64,000 nucleotides of DNA from Dermatemys mawii. Taxonomy: Eukaryota > Chordata > Testudines > Dermatemydidae. A model generated the notes under the pieces. That model did not search any database. It saw only the letters and a program-made list of their open reading frames with translations, and was not told the DNA's origin. This document shows, in pieces, positions 1 through 11,400 of this stretch. Numbering within the stretch: the first letter of the stretch is position 1; the number at the start of each line of letters is the position of its first letter. The position numbers and the translations under genes were made by a program. The stretch is taken from positions 11,965,132-12,029,131 of the forward strand of contig ML677366.1 in the NCBI GenBank assembly GCA_007922305.1, written 5' to 3'.

Positions 1-1717
1 GGCTGGGTCACTATGTAGTTTCCCTTCTGGGGGTTTACCCAAAGTCCTCCTGCACGGTCTCAGACAGCCTTCTTCAGCACTGCAAGTGGCCAGGAGGGGA
101 ACCCAGGCCTGCCCACTACTCTGGGTTCCAGTTCAGGACCCTCAACCAGTAATTCTAGGCTTTACTGTCTCACCCATCACTGTTCCTTCCCTGGCCTGCT
201 TCCTACAATTTGAATTTGGTTCTGGTTCCCTCAGTATACCAGCTCTAAACCTTCTTCCCAGCAAGCAACTACTGCTAGCTTCCTCGCTTTATAGGCCCTG
301 CCTCTTTCTCCTCAGCTGGGTGCCATCAGCAATTAGGTCCCCACCCTCCCTGGCTTCTCTTCCAGGTGCTGTTTGGGCAGTTAATAGGCCTACCTACCTA
401 AACTCCTTCCAGTGCTGTGTGGTTGGACACCTTATCACAACATCCTTTTTCTTCCACTTTCCCTTTGCATTTTCTGGGCTGCTTCTCCTCTGATCTGTCT
501 GGCCCTTCTTCTAAGGAGCAGAAGAACCAGGAAGAAAGGGGTAATGGGCATATCTGATTCTATTCTGTATACATTCTTATGCCATGCTAATCTCCTTAGT
601 ATCTAATGCACAACTGGAAAGAGCTCAAGCACTGTGTCACCTGTTTGTTCTCTCATCCTCACCCCGGGGGGGTGGGGAAGCATATGCAGCAGAATGTTTT
701 GTTTTGTAATCATCTGTGATGCTGACAGGCTAGATGCCTGTTCTTGCCAAGGCTGCAGGCATTAGCTATAAACTGACAAACTCATAGATGGAGTCCAAAC
801 TAGTCCATTTATGTGTTAGTGTTGCTCAGAGTAGTTACTAGTCTTATAAAAATACATTTTGTGTTTTGACTCTATAGGATGCTTATAAGTTGCTGCTCAC
901 ATTAATCTTATTTATAGTCTGTCTTCCATCTTATAAGGAAATATGTAAGTTTTGCTTTATCAGTTTGAAAATGTTTGCTCCAAATTTGTGAACTCAGATG
1001 GAAAGAGGGTTTCTTCCCACCTGTCCAGAAGAACTATCAGTATCAGATGGGCCATCGCAATACCCACAAGGAACATCGCAATGCAAACTATTGATGAATG
1101 GCCCTCCTACACCTTGGAAATGCTACATGCAGGGAAACCCTTCTTATGAACTAGGAGGCTGAATGAAGGACATGACAAATTTTCTTGTGTCTTTGTTGTT
1201 ATCTCTTTGCTGTTTGAACTTTTGTAAGGCCAGAGACTCTAAACTGAGGTGGTTATCTCTGGGTCTGCCCTGAAAGATGTCTTGAATTGACAGATTACCA
1301 CATCTTCTTTAGGAATCATAGAGGGTAACTCTTTGTGTGTATACATTTGCTTGCTTTAACCCGTAAATAATCTTACTTCTTTGTCCTAGTCAATAACCCT
1401 TTAGTTCATTACAGGATTGGCTACAGGTGTTGTCTTTGGTGTAAGATCTTCTTCTAAGGTCCCTCCCCAGTTGATCTGGGGTAAGCGACTGATCTCTTGG
1501 GGATAGAAGCAACCTGAATATTTTGTGGTTTTTGGTGTAAGTGGGTGGCAAGATAGACTGGAGAGTCTATAGAGACTGCCTGTTTCTCCATGGTGAGACA
1601 GTTATAGTGATACAGGAGTTCACATTTTGTTACTGGCCTGGTGAACTCCAATTACAGAACATGCCTCCAGTTTTGTACATGCCTACCCTGAGGTTGGTAC
1701 TCAAACTCATGAGCTAC

Positions 1718-2074
1718 CAATGTTCCCTCTAGGCTGCATAGTCAGCTGTCAGGGCCACGCACAGTCACAGGGGCCTGGAGAGCGCCTCTCTACTGGCCCT
1801 GTGCTGCTGCAGCAAGAGAGGACTGGTTGGAGTCCTCTCTCCCCACTGCAGCCCTGGGGTAGCCTACACCCCAAAACCCTCACCCTTGGCCGCACCCCAG
1901 AGCCTGCATCCCCAGCCAGAGCCCTTACCCCTCACACTCCAACCCTCTGCCCCAGCCTTGAGCCCCTTCCCACACTCTGAACCTCTTGGCCCCTCCCCCA
2001 CCACACATCACCTCCATATTGGTGTACATAACATTAATTCCGCAGGTGGATGTAAAAAATTAGAGGGAACACTG
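1718..2074. mobile_element. Non-autonomous hAT-like element with TIR CARTGTTCCCTCTA
   Basis: The left end reads CAATGTTCCCTCTA and the right end is its near-perfect reverse complement, TAGAGGGAACACTG. The inside is C-rich with a loose repeated CCCCAGCC/CCCCTCAC pattern. This produces the overlapping proline-rich frames at 1720-2086, which are not genes. The 357-bp size and CA..TG ends fit a miniature hAT. I could not see a convincing 8-bp target duplication, so the superfamily call is by end sequence only. Confidence 0.65.
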
Positions 2075-2549
2075 CAGCCAGCGTGATTATCTACACAGCA
2101 CAAGCACACACATACATTGCTGTATGCTTATGCTGGAGAGGACAAGGTCAAAGAAATGCCCCTGGCACTTAGAGTGCAAGGTGGTGAGCTTTGTGATGGT
2201 GCTTTGTTCCTGTAGTAGTTCATTCCTCGGTCTGGAGCTGACAAAGCTGCAGTTCTGCAGCACCCTCTTCAAAATTCATCAGAGAGTTTCCCATCCTGTT
2301 TCCCTCTTCTTGCTTGAGACTTTGTGACCCCAAACCTTGCTGGAGATGCTTTCAAGGTCCTCAAACCTAGAAAAGGGTCAAAGAAGTCAAGTGTTTGTAT
2401 GAAGGTCATCCCGTGGGGAGCAGAGTGGGAGCACTGTTGGTCTTCTCTGCACTGTTTGAAGGCTGGGAATTGCAGTAATATATATCACTGGTTTTAGTGA
2501 TGATGTAGTTAAGGCTGGTATCACCTTATCCCACCATACACTCTGCTCT

Positions 2550-2815
2550 CATAGAATATCAGGGTTAGAAGGGACCTCAGGTCATTTAGTCTAGCCTGAT
2601 GCTCAAAGCAGGGCCAATCCCCAGCTAAATCATCCCAGCCGGGGCTTTGTCAAGCCTGACCTTAAAAATCCCCAAATAAGGAGATTCCACCCATTCCAGT
2701 GCTTCATCACCCTCCCAGTGAAAGTTTTTTCTAATATCCAACCAAAACCTCTCAAGGATACCTGACAACATTTCGGAGAACTGGATCATCATTTTTTTTT
2801 TCCTCAGAGACATTT
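2550..2815 (-). mobile_element. CR1 LINE 3' fragment
   Basis: On the + strand it reads like the reverse complement of a sauropsid CR1 tail. It starts at ATAGAATATCAGGGTTAGAA, followed by GGGACCTCAGGTCATTTAGT. It ends in the region GTTTTTTCTAATATCCAACC, which resembles the 3' end of CR1 ORF2 and its UTR. The element therefore lies on the minus strand with its 3' end at about 2550, and it is 5'-truncated as most CR1 copies are. The 62-codon minus frame at 2625-2813 is inside it. Confidence 0.85.
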
Positions 2816-4435
2816 TGTCATGAATTCAGAAGTTGTAAATCCAAGCCTCTGTGTATTTAAGATCATGGACAATAGATCTTGAGCAGGGATATAACTGTCT
2901 TTGAGACATGTTTTAAACAAAAATCGCTTTTTGACTTTTTTGTATTCTTTTAGTTTTTCTGATTCTTCAGTGACAAAACCTCTCAATTGTGGGGATTTGG
3001 GATTTGGTTTTCATCAAAAAACTCAAACATTTTGAAGGAAATTTCTTTTAAAATAATTTGAAATTTACAATGATACACAGTTGACATTTCTGACTAGTTC
3101 TAAATATCACAGAATATTGAGATGTGACCATTGAAATGTCCTATCAATGCAAAATCATGGTTAGCTAGCTGTCTGGGATGAAAGAACACAGACAGGAAAC
3201 TCCCGGTATTTTACCATCTCTGTTGTTGTGTGTGGGTTTTTTTTAAAAAATAAACTTGGAGTTTAGCTCCACGTAAGTAACTAAGTTCAGGCTTTGAAAG
3301 GGGATTGGGAAAAAGACATTGCACTTGGTTTCACAGATGCTACAAAATGCAGAATAACTGGCAATAGAATGAAGACATTCAGTTGGCAAACTCCCAGTGC
3401 CACTTGTGGGCAGTTGTACACAGCTGTTGCATTTGAACACTCTCACACAGCCTTTTCCCAGTACCTCTCTGTGACTTCCCTAGCAAAAAAACCAACAACA
3501 TAGTCCTCCTCTCTATCCCCTGCCATGGAAGTCACTGGGAGGTAAAACAAGAATGCAATTATCTGGGCAGGGGGATCATTTTCCCCCACCTCCACCTAAA
3601 AAACCCAATCAAACAAACCAGAGACCATTTCTGAAAGTCTGATGGAAAATGTCCAACTCCACAGTCTCTACCAGAGTTTTTCATGGGAACTGGTAGTTTA
3701 ACACAACACAACAAAGGCGTTCCCTTAAAGATATGAAGCTCTGATTTTTTTTAAAGAGTAGTTAAACAATTTGGGGATTACAGTCAATGATTAATTTAAT
3801 CCAGGCACTCACAGTCCTGTGAGAGTGATTTATTTAATTTGCTCAATTATCATTACTGTGCGTGACGTAACAACTTTGTTTCTTTTTCCAAATAAAATAT
3901 TTATTGGTAAATATAGCACTGAATAAATTAATTAATGCTGTTTGATTTCTTTCTGGGCATCTCCTCCAGCTATGATGCTTACATGCTCACAACAAAAGTG
4001 CTGAGGTGTTAGTGTGCCTCATTTGGTGAAACACTTTCCTCTGGACAAAGGTGGTGAGGATTCTAGAGGTGCATGAGGGATGTGTTCTACTCGCAGTTCA
4101 GGACAGATGGGGCTGTGCTGAACAGAAACCAAGATGAGGAACTCCAGGCAAACCTCTGATCGGGTATTTTGGATTACACATTTCTTGTATTTTGTAAGTT
4201 TAGTCCTCATGCAACTGCATGGCACGAAGCACAGCTAGAAACTGTTGTCAGTAGGTGACAATTTGGCTTAAACCCAAAATTCTGTCAGTAAAACCCTCCA
4301 TGGGGAGGGTTAGTTTGTGTGTATGTTATAGCGAACATCTATAAATGCCACAGGAGGAATGGCCAAAATTTAACAAGAGGAATTGTCCTTCTATCCTCTT
4401 TCTATATCTGAATCCTTCCTGTGCCATCAAATATT

Positions 4436-4474
4436 GCTTTAAAAAATCTTTATTTTTTTAAAAAATCTTTATTT
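4436..4474. repeat. Short AT-rich tandem duplication
   Basis: The block AAAAAATCTTTATTTT occurs twice with one to three bases between copies, in an AT-rich stretch running to about 4740. It looks like replication slippage and nothing functional is implied. Confidence 0.7.
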
Positions 4475-5089
4475 TCACCAGAATTGGGCAAGTAATTAGC
4501 ACTAAATAATTTATTCTATGTATCTTTTACGGTCTTGGCACAGATTGTGTTTTTCTCAACTGTATTTGTTGTTTAAAATTATTTTCTAAGCATTTTTCTT
4601 TGAATTAATTCTTTGTTGGTACTTCATTCACAAACAGCTTGAGGCAAGTACTAATTAATTAAACTTAATTTATTTTAATGGGAATTAAAAGCCTTTGACA
4701 GCTTTCAAAATCTCAGCCTAAATATACGATTTTTTTTGCGGCTTCCATTGGACCCAAAAATCACATGCCGGTTATGTTTATGCAACAAGAAAACAAACTT
4801 CTTGACAACAGTTTCTTATATGAATATTCGCTTATGAATTCAAAATTTACTTTTCACAAATATTTTTCAGTACTCACTGATTGTAATCCTGGCACCAACA
4901 AAGTCATGGGGTATTTTGCAATGGTTTTGGATTTGTTTAACCATTGTTGTTATGGCCTGGTGTGGCTTCCGCCTTACATTCAGGATTAATAAAAAGAAGT
5001 CACTGTAAAGTGGCTGAAAGGATAGCAGTAGCACCCAAAACACAGGCACATGAAAAAGCATGACTAGCTGCTGAATCATGTTGCCCAAA

Positions 5090-5395
5090 TGGTTTCAAAT
5101 ACAGGGTGTAGGGTTTGGATTGGTGGAACTGTTTTGGTCTGTGTGTATGTGACTGAAGGAGTAGAGAGAGAGACATAGTCAAGGAGCCGTAGGCCGGAAG
5201 GGCAATGTTTGGCCCTGAGAGAAGCCTCGAGGCGGGGGGCTTGGGTTGGGGTGCAAGCTGAAGGAGTCTTGGACCTGTGAGTAAGGCCACTGTCTTCTGC
5301 TGTTTGATTCCTCCTGAATGTGGGGATACAAGGCATTCTTTGTAAATAAACAAAACTGCATCAAAGAAACACCTGACTCAAAGCAATTTCTCTTC
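5090..5395 (+). repeat. Possible retroelement terminal fragment
   Basis: A G-rich segment (AGGCGGGGGGCTTGGGTTGG, near 5230) is followed by TTTGTAAATAAACAAAACTG around 5340. A GC-rich body closed by a polyadenylation-like AATAAA is how several sauropsid LTR ends look. No partner LTR, TG..CA ends or target duplication could be seen, so this could also be unique intron sequence. Confidence 0.25.
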
Positions 5396-6762
5396 TGAAC
5401 AGGAACAACCTTTAAGACCCTGAAATTTTGGCTAACAGCTCAGGTCAACAGGTGACTTTGCTGGGTCCAGTTTGTCATCCATGGGTTATACAAACACACC
5501 TGCCAGCAAACTCCATCACTAGAGCATTGATGGCAAGCAAATACAAGGAGCATAGACACAGTCAGAATAAAGGTGTTTAAATATTCAGGATAAATGTTCA
5601 GCGAATGCATAGCAGTTTCTGCTGTCTCCAATTTCAACATTTTAAAGTTTGGTCCCTCATGCCCATCGCATTCCTTGCCAATTTAAGTCCCTCGATAAAG
5701 CACACAGCAACCCAGAAGTTACCTTGTGTCATCACTATTTGTGTTAATGGCTTAGGAAAACCACAATCCAATCAGCTAAAATAAACAACCCAGTGTAATA
5801 GGAGCACAAATCAATGAAGACTTCACTGCTGAAACCTAAATGTGAAATCCATTCACCTAAGGATATAGGGATACTGAGAGACAGCAAGACAAAACCAGAG
5901 AGGACAGTCTATTTCCACCCTCCCCCAAAGGTGCTGAGAACTGGCATTACTAGTTGGAGCCCAGGAGTTTGTGGGTGTTCAGCACTCCTGAAAGTCAGGA
6001 CAAAAAGGGCCAATCCTGCAAGAGTATGAGCACCTGCTGTGGGTTGGGTACTGACCTCTTTCCTTTCCTTTTAAGATCAGTGAGGGCTGAAGGGATATAG
6101 TGTCGCATGATTGAGCCCTTGGAGAGGGAGGAGGGAACAAGCAAGAGAAGCATATGAGCTAAGCTTATGTCACCTAGAAAGAACAATTTGCAGAACTGTG
6201 CTGGAACGCTGCAGATTTTTTACTGAGTGGCTCATGGAGCCAATGCTGTGAATTTGGACCCAACCTCAAAATAAACCCAGAGTGAACTTCAAGAAAATCT
6301 GTTGTACCTTGGGTTATTCACTTTCTTTAAATATTCACGTTACTGACAGGGTGCGTACTGTTGTCTATTATCAGCATTGCCCAACGCTATCTATAATGAG
6401 TTTCTCTTTTTTCAGTTGCTTATAACTTTGCCAAACTTTAATTGTTTGGGGGAAAACTTTCTGCGCTGAGTTTCTGACTCTGGCTGAAATTGTTCTGGAA
6501 AATTTTAGAAACGTGGTTCAGTTATTTCCAAGGACACAATCAGGGGAATATATGTTGTGTTGTTTATATTTAAAAAATGCATACAGCTGTTTTGTTGAGG
6601 GGCTCGCATGCCCTGCTGCTGTGGAGAAGGGACTGGAAACTGGGAAGTGAAGTGGTCTTTGTGTCAGGGATGTGCAAGTGTCTTTTCATTGCTATGAAAA
6701 ACTGCCCAAATTGGTACAAGTTTTGAAGCTCTGAAAATCTCAGTACGCTCATGTTCTGTAAA

Positions 6763-6944
6763 CAGGGCTGGCTCTACGCTTTGTCACCCCAAGCGCAAAA
6801 AACCAAACCCAAACCCACACAAACTGCCGAAGCAAAAAAAGAGCGGCCGAATTGTGCACCCCAATATTGACTGGAATGTCATCCCTTAGAATGTGCCCCC
6901 CCCCAGGCATGTGCTTCCTTGGCTGGTGCCTGGAGCGGGCCCTG
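6763..6944. mobile_element. Miniature hAT, TIR CAGGGCTGGCTC, perfect 8-bp TSD
   Basis: The left end CAGGGCTGGCTC and right end GAGCGGGCCCTG are imperfect inverted repeats. They are flanked by identical 8-bp copies of TCTGTAAA at 6755-6762 and 6945-6952. An 8-bp duplication and CAGGG ends are diagnostic of the hAT superfamily. The element is 182 bp, with an A/C-rich body and no coding capacity. It belongs with the copy at 43263-43488. Confidence 0.9.
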
Positions 6945-8348
6945 TCTGTAAAGCCACTGGGCAGCCATATTCCATGGAGATTCAGACTTTACTGAGCGTG
7001 TTCAATCCCTTCACAGCTCCTACATCTGAATGGACTGCACATGCACCATCCCCAGAGACCAAATGAATCTGCTCCAGCCTCGGACTGCACCGACTGAATA
7101 GGACTTTACCTGTAATTGCTCCTCCTAGCTGCGGGGGCCTGCTGTGATCATGCTTATGCTCGCAGTGCTGCCTTGTTGCTGCCCAGGCGGTAACAAGGAG
7201 AAGGAGGAACGGCCTGTCTGGGATGCAGAGGGTTATAGAACTTGCCTGGTAGGGGAAAATAGGATGAGGATAAGGAAGTCAGAAGAGAGGGAGTGGAACT
7301 GGGAAAAAGGGCAGAGGAAGGACAGATGGAGGATACGGGGAATCTAGGTGCTACAGGGAACAGGCAGAAAGAGACCACCTTGTGGGGGCAAGGACAGAGG
7401 AAGACTGGACACACAAGTAGTAGGTACCTGTGAAAAGTTTAAGTGACTTGCCCTGCAGTTCTTATGTAATGTATGGAAGAGGCAGGAATAAAAAAATCCA
7501 GTTCTTCAGGGTGGCATTCCATTGTCTTAGCCATGAGATCATCCTTTCTCTTTTTGCACTTCCCTGAGTCATTCACTATACACCCTGCAATTTCTACAAT
7601 AAATGAGGAAGGGGGTGTCTTACAGACAACTTCCTCATTAACTACACAACCCTGAAATATTCCCTGAACACCATCCTGTGCATTGATTGAGGCAGGGGTA
7701 CTATGGGAAAAGTAGTAAGGGATCATGGAATTAAAGACTGTACCATAATGCATACACCTAAGGAGTTGCACTTGGGATTCCTAGCATTCCCACTGGTGTT
7801 TCAATTAAACAGGGGATTCTCTTCTTCCTGTCTTCAACTAGTGTGTGGTGCAGCTGCAAAATATTAAGCTTGCCAGAGGTGACCGGCTCTCTAGTGGCTG
7901 TTGAAGAGATCCCCTTAGCTAGGCTGTGTAACAGTAGGGTATGTTTCTAAAACCTTTTAAAGCCATCAGGAAGAAAGGTATTGTATACTTTTAAGATATT
8001 ATCATTATGATTTCAGTGAGAGGCAAAGTGACTCCTTTACGTATGCTGTGCTTGCACAAAGAATTTGTGGTTCCTCCTAGGTGATAGTACTACATATATG
8101 TAAGGTTTATATTATGTTAGGAATACCTGTGAAAAATAATAGATCCAGTACTGAACCTACATATCCCTCGTGGCAATACAGACTAACCACTAAATCGTTC
8201 CTCATTTACTGTCCAGAAGTGAAATCTTATTGGCATAAGGAGGATTCAGGTGGGAGTCTATACCACCAATTAATTGCAAGGTTTCCCTCTCCTTGCCTCA
8301 CTATTTTGAGTACATCCATCAAGATGGGCATTTGTGTTCCTCTTGCAG

Positions 8349-8412
8349 ACCTCCCATGACAAGGACGTGATTCTCAATGTTCTCAGTATTCTCACAGACC
8401 TACTCTCTATTG
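8349..8412 (+). CDS. AGBL1: AGBL1 exon (first visible)
   Basis: The acceptor CCTCTTGCAG ends at 8348 and the donor GTAAGT begins at 8413. The exon is 21 whole codons plus one base and opens in phase 0. It encodes an amphipathic helix ([20 protein letters not shown]), consistent with the first armadillo-like helices of the CCP family. The spare G joins GA of the next exon to give the glycine before TDRRIHYM. The annotated 92-codon frame across this spot is in another frame and is a shadow. Confidence 0.88.
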
Positions 8413-11400
8413 GTAAGTACTGATGCCTTGATGTCTCTATTTTAGGTACTTGTAATGTCCTTTTGGTTTTAGGATCTGAGCACCTCACAACATTTGAAAT
8501 GCCTTTACAATTCCAATATCCCATGAGACATGGCAGTGCTATTATCCCCATTTTACAGATGAGGAACTGAGACACAGAGATCAAGTGACTTGCCTTGTCA
8601 TATAGGAAATCTGGGGTGGAGCTGGGACTTGAATCTGGGTCTCCTGAATCCCAGTTAACACCCCTGCCACTGGACCATCCTTTCTCTCTTGTAGAGTGAA
8701 GATGGGTATGTCTAATGGAGGGCACAGAGCAAACATCCACATATCTCTGTCAGGTGTTTGCTAGATCAGTTCTGCCTAGTTAGTGTGAATAGCCCTTCAG
8801 GCTTTCTATCCTATTTATATGGAAGATGAAGGGCAGTGGGTGTTTCCCTTGCTTAACCCCCTACTCCCCTACCATATAATTTTTAATGTTATCACATGGT
8901 GAAAGGTGGAAAATGTTCCTGTGAATTTCAAAAGTGGCCATTTATTTAACTGTTTCTGAAGATGTTTCAACCTTCCCAGGGAACTGAACACTGGAAATGT
9001 TCAGTCACCAGACCCATTGGAAAGAGAGAGCCACGAGATATGAGCGGGAGACAGCCTCCTGGATTGCAGCAGTTTGATTCTGTAGGGGATTTCCCCACAG
9101 GAAAAAAAAGTACTTGAAACTGTCAGGGGAATGAACAGCTTTTCCTCAGCTCCACTTCAGTGGTATGAAATCTTCTGTATGGGTGTAGTAATCCAACCCC
9201 TCCCCTCTCCCCCAGAGTCTACATTATTTTCAAAGTCTCCTCTACCTGCATGGTCACAGTGACAATGATTCTTCAGGGTGTCCAGTCCATGTGAAGGGAA
9301 AATAAGTTGCCAGCAGAGTATTTAACCTCAATTCATCAAAATTTCCTTTTGTTGAAATTTTTCCAGCTAACTCCAGTTGCCAAAATGCAGGGCACTGTGT
9401 GTGTGTAGGTTTTATATCCCTATGGCAATCCTCATATGCTCCTACTTTACACTCTCCCCCTCCTCCCAACTCCATCAGAGACCTCATAACTGCAGCTGTG
9501 ACTCTGTTGGAGTCTATATCATTTTTCAATCAGCTAGATGGATTCACTATAGATGATATGAGCCCCCGGGGACTGAATGTACTGCTTCCACAATACTTCC
9601 AGCCTGGGTTTCCAGTAGGAAACTTCACAGCTGGCCAAAGCTGCCTCTGGTTTATGAGCTGTTGACACAGGAGGACCCAGAGGGTAAGCATTTGGTTTCT
9701 CTGGGAGACCTTATTTGTTTGGAGGCTGACTCCAAAGCTTTCCTAGGATTCCTTCCCCTATCCTAGGCACTGTTGGAACTCTTTCCCTTCACTTACTTAC
9801 CTTACAATACCAGGGGAAAGATCACTGAGCATGGCACTCCTTTGAAATCTGTCAGTGTATATGCTGATTCTTCTCCAGCCCATTTCAATGCACACTGAAA
9901 GCTTCAGCAGGTGCTGGCTTCTAGAGATAATAGCAACTGGAACAAGCAGCAGCATCACACATGGTTTTGATATAGAGCAGAGATGGGCCTGAACCACAGC
10001 TCCAAATGCTGTGGGAGTTTGAAATCCAAGTCCAGATGCACATTTTGCAAATACCCTTATATTTATAATGGTCTGAGCAAGAAAACACCCGAGAAGGATC
10101 ATGTAGCGGGCTTCTTTAGGGCTGACAAGCATCCTCGAAATGATATAATCACTTATTGCTATGTTTAAAGCTTTGTTACAGAAAGTTATTGACTATCCCT
10201 CCTTTTTAATTTTCCGCCCTTAGGAACAGACCGACGAATTCACTACATGATCAGCAAAGGGGGGAGTGAAGCTTTGTTGCAGGCTCTGATGAATGCTGCA
10301 CAGACAGCCCAGCCAGATTACAACATCCTTTTACTTCTGCTTCGCCTGCTGGCTAAAGTAGGCCAAAGAGGTATTGCTGTGCCATTGTTACTTAAAGGAT
10401 GGGGAGGGAGGAGCAGAAGGCTCCAAAGGTCACAGTAAAGGTCAGTACTGGAATCTGTGGGTGTTTTAACAAGTCAGGATACTTTGCACTGAATGCTGGC
10501 TTGGTGGTTGGGGGGTAGGACAGAATGTTGTAAGACCTCATAATGGTTTCACCCTCTAGTGGCTAGAAGTTTGTATGAAGAATATAAGCACAACTGATGG
10601 AGATCCAGCTGGGAGAGATTCTATAATGGTGTTCATTCTGAGCTCCTGAACAGCATTTTGTGTCCCTGATAAAGCCCAGCTGGGCAGTAAGTGATTCCCA
10701 TACAAAACATGGTAGCTTACAAAGGCTCTTTCTCCCATAACTTGGTTTCTGCATCCCAATAACACATTCAAACACAAATTTCACTTGCTGCTGTGTCTCT
10801 GTCATCAGAGAGTGTTGTTCAGTGTTTTTAGCACAGCTAGGATGCCTGAGCTTTGTTCTTCAAACCCAAAGTTCAGTGGAAGAGTTATTTGGGAAGCTCT
10901 GTTATTTTTATAGTTTTGTTTTCTATGTACTGCACTTCTACATTTCTGGCAGTTGGCCATCTGCAAAAACAGCTGCCATTTTGTGAGGCAGAGTTTTGAT
11001 GCAGAATGTTATAGAAAAGATGCCCCCACGTAGCTCTTTCTTGTGGAGACTTTGCTTTAGTTCTTTCTTGTTTCCCTTAACTTAAAATACGTCATTGAAA
11101 CTGTTCTTTGCATATGGAAAATATGACACTGGTCAAGGCACCAGCCTCCTCTGTGCCTCAGATTACCTATTTGTAAAAGGGGTGTGTGTTGGGGGAAAAT
11201 ACTGATTTCCATCACAGGGGTATTGTGAGGCCTTAGTAATGTTGTTTGTAAATGCTTTGAGATCTTCCTATAAAAGATCCTGTTGAAAGATGCAGCATTT
11301 CTGTATCACTGTGAAAGTCACTTTATTTACCATCATTTTGTTCCTGCTTGCTTTCACAGATAGGAAGTTTGGGCTGAAAGTGCAGAAGCTGGAGGCAGTT

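Larger units (their letters stand above)
1..8348. other. Upstream intron or 5' flank of AGBL1, no coding exon found
   Basis: No exon continuing into the T-S-H-D codons at 8349 was recognised here. The first exon visible starts in phase 0, so at least one coding exon carrying the initiator methionine should lie to the left. The stretch holds a hAT-type element (1718-2074), a CR1 tail (2550-2815), an AT-rich stretch (3740-3945 and 4440-4740), a short hAT (6763-6944) and otherwise unique-looking sequence. The reading frames present are 60-135 codons and lack family resemblance. Confidence 0.6.
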
